From: an uncultured Serinicoccus sp.
GTDB taxonomy: Bacteria > Actinomycetota > Actinomycetes > Actinomycetales > Dermatophilaceae
Reading direction: 5' to 3'
Length of the DNA: 60,786 bases
NCBI RefSeq assembly: GCF_947487915.1
Contig: NZ_CANKYH010000014.1
Span: 1-60,786 of the forward strand
Under the pieces are notes generated by a model, which saw only the letters and a program-made list of their open reading frames with translations, made no database searches and was not told the DNA's origin. The position numbers were made by a program, and so were the translations under genes. Positions 34,413 through 41,643 of this stretch are shown one piece after another. Every line of letters starts with the position of its first letter. Position 1 is the stretch's first letter.

Positions 34413-34829
34413 ATGGAAACTCTCTACACCGCTACTGCCCTTGCCACCGGAGACGGCCGCAACGGCCGCGTCGAGTCCAGCGACGGCATCCTCGCCGCTG
34501 ACGTCCGGGCCCCGAAGGAGATGGGCGGCCCGGGTGGCGCCACCAACCCCGAGCAGCTCTTCGCCGCCGGGTACGCCGCGTGCTTCCACTCCGCCCTGCG
34601 GGGTGTCGCCAAGCGTTCCGGCGCCGACGTCACGGACTCCGAGGTGGTGGCGGACGTGTCCATCGGCCCGAACGGCGAGGGAGGCTTCGGCCTGGCGGTC
34701 GGCCTCGAGGTGACGCTCCCCCAGGTCGAGCGCGCCGACGCCGAGAAACTGGTGGAGCAGGCACACCAGGTGTGCCCCTACTCCAACGCCACCCGCGGCA
34801 ACGTCGAGGTCACCCTCACCGTCGCCTGA
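34413..34829 (+). CDS. ohr: Organic hydroperoxide resistance peroxidase Ohr
   Basis: 138-aa thiol peroxidase of the OsmC/Ohr family, reducing organic hydroperoxides. Both redox Cys are present: one in GYAACFHSAL (about residue 60) and one in QVCPYSNATRGN (about residue 125), with the catalytic Arg in VRAPKEMGG... region and Glu in TNPEQLFAAG. The ATG at 34413 yields the canonical MxTLYTATA start. Divergent from ohrR, under its control. This is the classical Ohr/OhrR module. Confidence 0.95.
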   Translation: METLYTATALATGDGRNGRVESSDGILAADVRAPKEMGGPGGATNPEQLFAAGYAACFHSALRGVAKRSGADVTDSEVVADVSIGPNGEGGFGLAVGLEVTLPQVERADAEKLVEQAHQVCPYSNATRGNVEVTLTVA

Positions 34830-34865
34830 CCCTCGCGCCGAGCGCGGGGAGTCAGGCCAGGATGC

Positions 34866-35000
34866 TCAGCGCTTCTTGGGGCGGACGGCGTTCTCGAGGG
34901 TGCTGGCGTCGTCCCCCTTGGCCCGCTTCTCCGCCCGCTTCTCCTTGATGCTCTTGCCGGACTTCTTGGACATGGTCTGGCGCGGCGACTTGTCTGTCAT
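34866..35000 (-). CDS. Small basic Lys-rich protein, 44 aa
   Basis: A 44-codon frame from ATG encodes a very basic peptide with MSKKSGKSIKEKRAEKRAKG at residues 10-29 and a PKKR end. Small proteins of this type are widespread in actinobacteria without known function; the Lys/Arg-rich helix suggests nucleic-acid or ribosome contact. AAAGG lies 8 bp before the start. A competing longer frame overlaps (34852-35049) but has no sensible composition. Convergent with ohr. Confidence 0.65.
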   Translation of the reverse strand: MTDKSPRQTMSKKSGKSIKEKRAEKRAKGDDASTLENAVRPKKR

Positions 35001-35082
35001 GGCGTGGCCTTTGATGGGGAGACCTGAGTGGTCCCGCTAGCTCCGACACTACGCGCTTGCCCGCCTCAGCGGGCCAGCGCCG

Positions 35083-35424
35083 TCAGGAGCGCAGGACCTT
35101 GGCCATCGGACGACCCTTGGCCAGCTCGTCGACGAGCTTGTCGAGGTAGCGGATCTGTTGCATCAACGGGTCCTCCACCTCCTGGACCTTGACACCGCAC
35201 ACCGACCCGGTGATCTGGTCGACACGAGGGTTGAGGTCAGCGGCGGCGAAGAAGTCCTCGAAGGTCGTCCCGGCGGCCAGGTGGTGGCTCAGCTGGGCGT
35301 CGTCGAAGCCGGTCAGCCACTCGATGACCTCCCGCACCTCGGCCTCGGTGCGGCCCTTGCGCTCGGCCTTGGTGACGTAGAGCGGGTAGACGGAAGCGAC
35401 GGTGGCGGTGAAGATCCGGCTCAT
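35083..35424 (-). CDS. DUF2200-family protein
   Basis: 113-aa protein matching DUF2200 throughout: start [23 protein letters not shown], the centre [21 protein letters not shown] and a [26 protein letters not shown] ending. The family is small, soluble and found in many bacteria with no assigned reaction. Length is standard. It precedes the 44-aa gene on the same strand with an 82-bp gap and follows the acidic 73-aa gene by 86 bp, so the three could be co-transcribed. Confidence 0.85.
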   Translation of the reverse strand: MSRIFTATVASVYPLYVTKAERKGRTEAEVREVIEWLTGFDDAQLSHHLAAGTTFEDFFAAADLNPRVDQITGSVCGVKVQEVEDPLMQQIRYLDKLVDELAKGRPMAKVLRS

Positions 35425-35440
35425 GTCAGGTCCTGGTAGT

Positions 35441-35472
35441 GAAGTCGTGAAGTCGTGAGGTCGTGAAGTCCT
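35441..35472. repeat. 8-bp tandem repeat, four copies
   Basis: GAAGTCGT repeated four times with small changes (GAAGTCGT, GAAGTCGT, GAGGTCGT, GAAGTCCT) upstream of the DUF2200 gene. Looks like simple slippage; no known role. Confidence 0.7.
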
Positions 35473-35510
35473 GGCCGTCAGGTCGTGATCAACGGGTCGT
35501 GGTCGTCAGG

Positions 35511-35732
35511 TCAGCGCTCGGCGTCCTCGACCGCGCTCTGCCGACCGCGGCTGGCGGTCGCGTCGCCGTCCTCGCCTTCGTGGTTGTCTTCGGCCGTGGC
35601 GTCGTCGGGGCCGGTGTCGTTGGTGTCCGGGGTCTCGGGGACGGCGTCGGCGCCCCCGCGGATGGTCTCCTCGTTGAGGGAGCCGGAGCCACCCTCGGAG
35701 ACGGTGCCGCCCTGGTCGGAGTCGTTGGTCAT
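35511..35732 (-). CDS. Small acidic hypothetical protein, 73 aa
   Basis: 73-aa, Asp/Glu/Gly/Thr-rich protein starting MTNDSDQGGTVSEGGSGSLN, with NEETIRGGADAVPETPD in the middle. No Cys, no hydrophobic stretch; probably disordered. Similar short acidic proteins with a GG-S-NEETIRGG core are recurrent in actinobacteria, but I know no function. A longer minus-strand frame begins further upstream (36278) but is a shadow of the HNH-protein gene. It is the first of three small genes on this strand. Confidence 0.55.
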   Translation of the reverse strand: MTNDSDQGGTVSEGGSGSLNEETIRGGADAVPETPDTNDTGPDDATAEDNHEGEDGDATASRGRQSAVEDAER

Positions 35733-35910
35733 GCTTCTCAATCTACGCGCCGGCGAGCTGACGGTCGTGGTGACCCGGGGGGGTGCGCGCTGCGTTCTCG
35801 GCATCACCCCCTGCACCCCCGGCGACCCTGCACCCCCGGCGACGTCTGGCGTCTCGGCCGGTGCGCAGGCCGGTGGCCCGGCCCACGCAGGGGTCGGGTG
35901 CGGGGCGGGG

Positions 35911-37314
35911 TCATCGCAGTCTCCAGCGGACCCCGGTCGCCTCGACGTCGGCGGTCGCGTCGTGCTGGTGCACCCAGGTGTGGTGCCTGGGGCAGAGCAG
36001 CGCGTAGTTGCCAAGATCCGAGCGGCCGCCGCGGGCCCAGTGGACGACGTGGTGCGCGTCGCACCAGGTCGCGGGCACGTGACAGCCCGGGAAGGTGCAG
36101 CCGCCGTCGCGGTGCGCCAGGGCGCGTCGCTGGCCCGGGGTGACGAGTCTCTTGGCGCGGCCGAGGTCCAGGATCTGCCCCGCTTCCCCGAGCACGGCGG
36201 GGATGATGTCGGCCTCGCACGCCAGCTGGCGTACCTGGTGGGCGGGGATCGTGCCGTCGTGCACGGTGTGCCCGGCACCAGCCAGGGCGCCGCGCAGCTC
36301 CTGCAGCCCGATCGTGACCATGACCTGCGCCTTGGGTGTTGTGGGCTGCCCCTCGGTGCCCGCGACGCCGCGTCGGAAGACCGTCATGAACGCGTCGTAG
36401 CGGCGCTGCCCGGCCGTGCGCAGGTCCAGCTCGGCAACAGCCGAACCATCACCCGGCGTGGTGCCGTCACCCCGGTGGCCACCACCAGAGGCACCATCAC
36501 CCGGGCCACCATCACCCGGGCCAGCATCACCTGCGACCCGATTACGGTGCGGGTCACCCTGCGCGGCGTCGTCCTGGTGCGGTGCCGGCGCGGCCAGTGG
36601 TGACATGAGCACGGCCTTGATTGCCTCGTAGTCGGCGTCGCTGCCCACGGTCAGCACGAACCGGCGCAGCGACCCGTCAGCCAGCGATGACTCGTGCACG
36701 TCGCGCAGCTCGTGCTTGGCCTGGGCGCGGGCGACCTGCTCCTTCTCGGACAGGCAGGTCGTCACGAGCTTGGTGGTGATCTTGGCCAGGTCCCGCTCGT
36801 CGAACTCCTCCTTCGCGGCGGCGACGGTCAGCAGGTCGGTCGCCTCGGCATACTCGGCCTCCCCGAGCGCCGGCCGGATCCTGGTGAGTGCCCGCAGGAC
36901 CTGCGCCGCGCGGTGCACCGGCACCGACCCGTCCTGCACGGCGTCCGCCAACGGTCCGTGCACGCCCTGCTGGGCGGCGCGGGCGATCATCGCGATCTCG
37001 ATCGCGGTCCTCGAGGCGAGCCCGGGGCATACCAGTCTCACCCAGTCCACGTCGGAGAACCCGGCCTCCTGGTGCAACCCCCGACTCAGCCCCTCGCGCG
37101 CTACCGCCACGAGCAGCGCGTGCGTCCGGGCAGCGACCCCATCCAGCGCCCCCAGCACCTCACCCAGCTCACGCTCCTGCAACAACGCAGGCGACGCCAA
37201 CGCCGCCACGGAACGCTCGACCGCGTCAGCCAACTGCGCCACGGCCGCGACCGCACCACCCCCGGCGCCGCCGTCCCGGCCGCCGGTGGCCTCACTGCCC
37301 CACCTACCCCTCAT
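35911..37314 (-). CDS. DUF222/HNH-endonuclease-domain protein
   Basis: 467-aa protein of the actinobacterial DUF222-HNH family (13E12-like). The N-terminal DUF222 part runs to about residue 330 and includes DVDWVRLVCPGLASRTA and RRYDAFMTVFRRGV; a Gly/Asp-rich low-complexity insert (GDGGPGDGASGGGHRGDG) lies at about 262-280. The C-terminal HNH is intact: CTFPGCHVPATWCDAHHVVHW, then GNYALLCPRHHTWVHQH, with zinc Cys and the His-His-Asn-His catalytic set. These genes are typically multi-copy and may be nuclease or mobile-element related. No partner gene is seen. Confidence 0.85.
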   Translation of the reverse strand: MRGRWGSEATGGRDGGAGGGAVAAVAQLADAVERSVAALASPALLQERELGEVLGALDGVAARTHALLVAVAREGLSRGLHQEAGFSDVDWVRLVCPGLASRTAIEIAMIARAAQQGVHGPLADAVQDGSVPVHRAAQVLRALTRIRPALGEAEYAEATDLLTVAAAKEEFDERDLAKITTKLVTTCLSEKEQVARAQAKHELRDVHESSLADGSLRRFVLTVGSDADYEAIKAVLMSPLAAPAPHQDDAAQGDPHRNRVAGDAGPGDGGPGDGASGGGHRGDGTTPGDGSAVAELDLRTAGQRRYDAFMTVFRRGVAGTEGQPTTPKAQVMVTIGLQELRGALAGAGHTVHDGTIPAHQVRQLACEADIIPAVLGEAGQILDLGRAKRLVTPGQRRALAHRDGGCTFPGCHVPATWCDAHHVVHWARGGRSDLGNYALLCPRHHTWVHQHDATADVEATGVRWRLR

Positions 37315-37565
37315 GCGAACTAGTGTACGAGTCGGGTCTGACAGACCCTCCGCTCACGCGGTGATGCCGCAGCGCATCGCGCCCACCCGCTCCGGACCAC
37401 GCGCCGGACCCCGCCCCACCCCGGCGCCGCGAAGGGACGACCGCCTGCCTCGAAACTCTGAATCCCTTTCCAGTGACTCTTCCCTGATCACGCATTCCGC
37501 CCTATGATTCTGCTGCCTCCTGGGGAACTTGACGAGGCTTCGTACCTTTCCGTGAGCAGGGACCC

Positions 37566-39101
37566 GTGAACGTTCAACCACCCTTGTCCGCGACCCCTGC
37601 CCCGCAGCGTCGCGTCAATCCTGTCCTCCTCGTCGCCCTGGGGGCGGTCCTCGCCGTCGTCATCGGGCTGGGCGGGGTCTATCTCGGCATGACGCTGCGT
37701 GGTGACACCACCGCGGCCCCGCCCGAGCCCGAGCCTGTCGCCGTCGCCACGCCCGACCCTGTGGTCGCCACGGCGGAGCCGGCCTCCGACTCCCTCAGCA
37801 CCGACGAGCTCGCCGACCGGTACGCCTCAGGGGTCTTCAAGGTCGAGGTCGAGGGGTGCAACATGAGCGGCTCCGGCTCGGCCTGGGTCCTCGACGAGCA
37901 CCACCTGGTCACGAACTGGCACGTCGTCAGCATCGACCCGACGCCCGAGCTGGTGAGCCGGGACGGCAGGACCACGATGACCGGCACCGTCATCGGCGGC
38001 CGGACCGAGCCCGACATCGCCGTCATCGAGGTCGACGAGCCCATCCGAGGGGCTGCCCTCGACTGGGCCAACACCGACGACCTGCGGGAGGGCGAGGAGA
38101 TCGTCTCCCTGGGCTACCCCGCTCCCGCCGGCGACTTCTCGGTCACCCCGTCCACCATCCTCAGCTTCCAGATGGACGGGCCCACCCGCGAGGCCATCCG
38201 GGGCGACGGCGCCCTGGACCACGGCAACTCCGGCGGTCCGGCGCTGACCACCGACGGCGAGGTCGCGGGGGTCGCCACCGTCATGGTGCGCGAGGCCAAC
38301 CAGCTGCAGATGGTGCCGCTGCTCTTCACCGCGGACGCCCTGCGGTCCACGGTGCAGGACTTCATCGACGACCCGCAGACCGTGGAGGAGTCCTGCGACG
38401 AGGAGGTCGCCGAGCTCCCGGACGAGTGGGGTGACGACTTCGAGGACTGGTCCGCGAGCGGCCCGGACGCCTACGGGGACGACGCCACGCTGGACGCCCT
38501 GTGGGACTCGTGCGCCGCCGGGGACCTGGAGGCGTGCGACTCGCTGTGGTGGGACTCGCCGATCGGCTCGGGGTATGAGGCGTTCGCCGCCACGTGTGGG
38601 GGCACCAGCGAGGCGTCGCACGGGAGCTGCGTCTCGGACGCCGGGTGGGCTGCCCAGGAGGCTGCGTGGGAGGCGGAGCGGGTCCAGGACGAGGCCGACC
38701 GGGCCGCCGAGGAGGCGGCAGACCAGGCCGCCGAGGAGCAGGCCCAGGCGGAGGAGGAGGCCGCCGTCGCGGCCCTGCTCTCCGCCTGCGAGGCGGGCGA
38801 CATGCAGGCCTGCGACGACCTCTACTGGCAGTCCCCGTCGGGCAGCGAGGCCGAGGCCACGGCCGCGGACTGCGGCGGACACTTCGCGGACTACTGGGGC
38901 TCCTGCGTCGACCGCGAGGCCGAGGCCGGTGAGATCGCGACGCTGGTCGGGTCGTGCGAGGCGGGCGACCTGCAGGCCTGCGACGACCTCTACTGGCAGT
39001 CCCCGTCCGGGAGCGAGGCCGAGGCGATAGCGGAGGACTGCGGCGGCCGCTACCCGGGCGAGGGTGGCTCCTGCGTCTGGGCCGAGGAGGAGGACGAGTG
39101 A
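37566..39101 (+). CDS. Membrane-anchored trypsin-like serine protease with C-terminal repeats
   Basis: 511-aa protein from GTG at 37566. A single membrane anchor (VLLVALGAVLAVVIGLGGVY, about 20-39) is followed by a Pro-rich linker and a DegP-like protease domain (about 80-275) with His in LVTNWHVV, Asp in PDIAVIEVD and Ser in GNSGGPAL. There is no PDZ domain. The C-terminal 220 residues carry three copies of a CEAGDLQACDDLYWQSPSGS-type repeat (about 310, 398 and 463), each ending in CGG; the conserved Cys probably form disulfides outside the membrane. An acidic coiled-coil (EERV-rich, about 360-395) separates repeats one and two. Substrate unknown. Confidence 0.85.
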   Translation: MNVQPPLSATPAPQRRVNPVLLVALGAVLAVVIGLGGVYLGMTLRGDTTAAPPEPEPVAVATPDPVVATAEPASDSLSTDELADRYASGVFKVEVEGCNMSGSGSAWVLDEHHLVTNWHVVSIDPTPELVSRDGRTTMTGTVIGGRTEPDIAVIEVDEPIRGAALDWANTDDLREGEEIVSLGYPAPAGDFSVTPSTILSFQMDGPTREAIRGDGALDHGNSGGPALTTDGEVAGVATVMVREANQLQMVPLLFTADALRSTVQDFIDDPQTVEESCDEEVAELPDEWGDDFEDWSASGPDAYGDDATLDALWDSCAAGDLEACDSLWWDSPIGSGYEAFAATCGGTSEASHGSCVSDAGWAAQEAAWEAERVQDEADRAAEEAADQAAEEQAQAEEEAAVAALLSACEAGDMQACDDLYWQSPSGSEAEATAADCGGHFADYWGSCVDREAEAGEIATLVGSCEAGDLQACDDLYWQSPSGSEAEAIAEDCGGRYPGEGGSCVWAEEEDE

Positions 39102-39204
39102 GCCACCAGCCGCGCTGACCCCGGTGACCCTCGGTCCGCTCCCTTCGCGCCACCGCGGCGAGCAGGGCGTCTCGACGTGCGGTCCTGCTGACGGCAGGAG
39201 CGCG

Positions 39205-40275
39205 TCAGACCTCGGCGCTGAGCAGCTCCGAGAGGTGGCCGTCGAGCTCGGCGAGGTAGGACTCCTCGAACCCGAAGAGCCCGAAGTGCCCGGCGACCGA
39301 GTGCAGGGTGCGCAGCTCGCTGCCGGGGACCAGCTCCTGCTCCCGGGCGCAGTCGCGGGGCGGGAAGAACATGTCCTCGTCGATCGGCAGCACGAAGGTC
39401 TTGGCGGTGATCCGCCCGAGCGCGGCCGCGAGGTCCCCGCCGGTATGCCGCGCGACGTCCCCGCGCTGCCACTTCCACGCCATACTCAGCAGGGCGTTCG
39501 GGTCCATCGCGGCGAACGTCGGCCGCAGGAACCGGTCGCGGAACTCCTCGAACGTGTCCCAGGTGACGTCGGGCAGCTCGATCCCGCGCCAGAACTCCGA
39601 GCGCCAAAACTCGGTGGACAGGCCCATGACCGCCCAGATGTCGGCGTGCCGGCGCAAACCCTCGCCCACGTCGGCCGGCGAGGCGTAGTCGCCGCCGTTC
39701 CACCCCGGGTCGGAGGTGATGGCGTCCATGAGCGTCTGGGTGAAGAGGAAGTCGTGCGGGGTGTTCTGCGCCGTGCCGGCGATCATCGCCGCGCGCTGCA
39801 CCTTCTCCGGGAAACGCACCGCCCACTCCCAGGTCTGCTGGGCGCCCATCGACCCGCCGACGACGAGCGCGAGCCGGTCGATGCCGAACGTCTCGCGCAG
39901 CAGCTGCTCCTGCGCACGCACGTCGTCACCGATGCGCACGTGCGGGAAGCCCGCCATCGCGATCTCGCCCTCGGCGGTGTGCGGGGAGGTCGAGAGCCCG
40001 TTGCCGATCTGGTTGACGACGACGATGAAGTAGCGCGACGGGTCCAACGCGCGCCCCTCCCCGATGTAGGTCAGGTCCCAGGTCTGGTGGGTGCCGGAGA
40101 ACCAGGTCGGGACGAGGATCGCGTTGTCCCTGGCCTCGTTGAGTTCGCCGTAGGTGGCGACCGCGAGCTCGAGGTCCGGTATGACGCCGCCCTCCTCGAG
40201 CTCGAACCGCCCGAGGCTGTGGAGCTCGTAGGCGCCCTGCACCTCGGGTGTGTAGAAGGGGTTGTCGATCGGCAT
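39205..40275 (-). CDS. Alpha/beta hydrolase, homoserine acetyltransferase (MetX/MekB)-like
   Basis: 356-aa alpha/beta-hydrolase-fold protein of the MetX group. The nucleophile elbow is VVGGSMGAQQTWEW, the Asp lies in FVLPIDEDMFFP and the His in SVAGHFGLFGF. Early motifs LAVATYGELNEARDNAILVPTWFSGT are also MetX-like. The GGSMGAQQ (rather than GGSMGGMQ) elbow is seen in esterase relatives such as MekB, so acyl-ester hydrolysis is as likely as homoserine acetylation. No other methionine genes are near. GAGGAG precedes the ATG at 40275 by about 7 bp. Confidence 0.75.
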   Translation of the reverse strand: MPIDNPFYTPEVQGAYELHSLGRFELEEGGVIPDLELAVATYGELNEARDNAILVPTWFSGTHQTWDLTYIGEGRALDPSRYFIVVVNQIGNGLSTSPHTAEGEIAMAGFPHVRIGDDVRAQEQLLRETFGIDRLALVVGGSMGAQQTWEWAVRFPEKVQRAAMIAGTAQNTPHDFLFTQTLMDAITSDPGWNGGDYASPADVGEGLRRHADIWAVMGLSTEFWRSEFWRGIELPDVTWDTFEEFRDRFLRPTFAAMDPNALLSMAWKWQRGDVARHTGGDLAAALGRITAKTFVLPIDEDMFFPPRDCAREQELVPGSELRTLHSVAGHFGLFGFEESYLAELDGHLSELLSAEV

Positions 40276-40353
40276 GGCGGACTCCTCGTCGAGCGCGGTC
40301 ACGGTGGTCGTGAGCCTAGCCGCGAGGGTCCGCCGCCGGAAGGTGCCGCGCCC

Positions 40354-41553
40354 TCAGACCCGGGCCTCCAGCACCATGTTGAAGTCGTTCTCCGCGGCCC
40401 GGCGCACCGTGCCGAAGCCGGCCTCGGTGAGCACCTGGGTCAGCTTCCTCTCGCCCGCCTGCGACCCGAGCGCGAGACCGACCGGCTGGGACAGCGAGTT
40501 GGCGGTGCACAGGAAGGTGGAGGCGGCGAAGCTGACCGGTGCCATCGGCACCGTCGCCAGGGTCGTCGACAGGTCGTCAGCGGCGAGCGGCTCGACGAGC
40601 AGCAGCCGACCGTCGGCAGCGAGTGCCCGACGGGCGTGCGCCGCTGCCCCGACCGGATCGCCCAGGTCGTGCAAGGTGTCGAAGTAGGTGATCAGGTCCA
40701 CCTCCCGGTCCGGGTAGCTCTGCGCGTCGTCGACCTCGAAGCGCACCCGGTCGCTCACCCCGTGCTCCTGCGCACGGCGTCGGGCGACCTCGACAGAGGG
40801 CTCGTGCGCGTCGTAGCCGACGAAGCGCGAGGCGGGGAACGCCTGGGCCAGCAGCACCAGCGGGGCCCCGCGACCGCAACCGACATCGACGACCGTGGCC
40901 CCGGCCTCCAGCCGCTGCGACAGGCCCTCGACGGCGGGCACCCACTCGGAGAGCAGGCTGTTGCGGTAGCCGACGCGGAAGAATCGCTCGATCGCCTCGA
41001 AGATCGCCGGGTCCTGCTCCGACCACGGGATGCCGTGCCCGGTGCGGAACGCCTCGCTGAGCCGCTCGGTCCGTCGGTGCAGACCGCTGATGAGCGGGGC
41101 TGCCCCGATCATCGCGGCCGGCGAGTCGTCCGAGGCCAGGACGGCAGCGTGCTCCGCCGGGAGGGTGAAGGTGCCGGCGTCCGGGTCGTGGAGCAGGATG
41201 CCGACGGCGGCCTGCTGCGCGAGCCACTCGCGGACGTACCGTTCCGCGGTGCCGGTCGATGCTGCCAGCTCGGCCGGGGTCACCGGGCCGGAGCCGGCGA
41301 GCGCGGCATACAGTCCGACGCGGTCGCCGACGGCCATCATCGCGGCGGTCGCGCCCCCGGCGAGCATCATCGCGATCTGCTGCGCGAAGGCGCCGACCTG
41401 CTCGAGATCGAGCTCGGACGAGGCCGCCTCAGCGGCGCCCGGGGTGCCGGCCGGGGTGCCATCCGTGGTGCCGGCCGTGGTGCCGGTCGGACCGCCGGTC
41501 GGACCGCCGTGGTCGGCCTGGTCGGCGTGGTGGGGTGCTGTGTGCGTGGTCAT
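40354..41553 (-). CDS. Class I SAM-dependent methyltransferase with N-terminal winged helix
   Basis: 399-aa protein. After a Thr/Gly/Pro low-complexity leader (residues 8-38), a winged-helix dimerisation segment (PAELAASTGTAERYVREWLAQQAAVG) precedes the Rossmann methyltransferase with motif I VVDVGCGRGAPLVLLAQ and VDLITYFDTLHDLGDP (post-motif). This is the Rv2258c/O-methyltransferase-like arrangement for small aromatic substrates. It diverges from the SARP regulator with a 90-bp gap containing paired CTGTCA boxes, which suggests SARP control. Substrate unknown. Confidence 0.8.
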   Translation of the reverse strand: MTTHTAPHHADQADHGGPTGGPTGTTAGTTDGTPAGTPGAAEAASSELDLEQVGAFAQQIAMMLAGGATAAMMAVGDRVGLYAALAGSGPVTPAELAASTGTAERYVREWLAQQAAVGILLHDPDAGTFTLPAEHAAVLASDDSPAAMIGAAPLISGLHRRTERLSEAFRTGHGIPWSEQDPAIFEAIERFFRVGYRNSLLSEWVPAVEGLSQRLEAGATVVDVGCGRGAPLVLLAQAFPASRFVGYDAHEPSVEVARRRAQEHGVSDRVRFEVDDAQSYPDREVDLITYFDTLHDLGDPVGAAAHARRALAADGRLLLVEPLAADDLSTTLATVPMAPVSFAASTFLCTANSLSQPVGLALGSQAGERKLTQVLTEAGFGTVRRAAENDFNMVLEARV

Positions 41554-41611
41554 GTCGCCTCTCTCTCGTCGTGCTGACCGTCCCACCGTGGACCGCCGCG
41601 CTTGCACGGCG

Positions 41612-41628
41612 CTGTCACCCCACTGTCA
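41612..41628. promoter_or_regulatory. Candidate SARP-binding direct repeats
   Basis: CTGTCA occurs at 41612-41617 and 41623-41628, an exact 11-bp period, in the gap between the methyltransferase and SARP genes. SARP regulators bind direct heptamer repeats spaced one helical turn apart (11 bp), so this could mediate autoregulation or control of the methyltransferase. Confidence 0.45.
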
Positions 41629-41643
41629 GGCAGACTGGTCGAC

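Noticed and set aside
39205..40275. Firm assignment as methionine-pathway metX
   Set aside because: The GGSMGAQQ elbow and lack of neighbouring methionine genes leave an esterase role equally likely.
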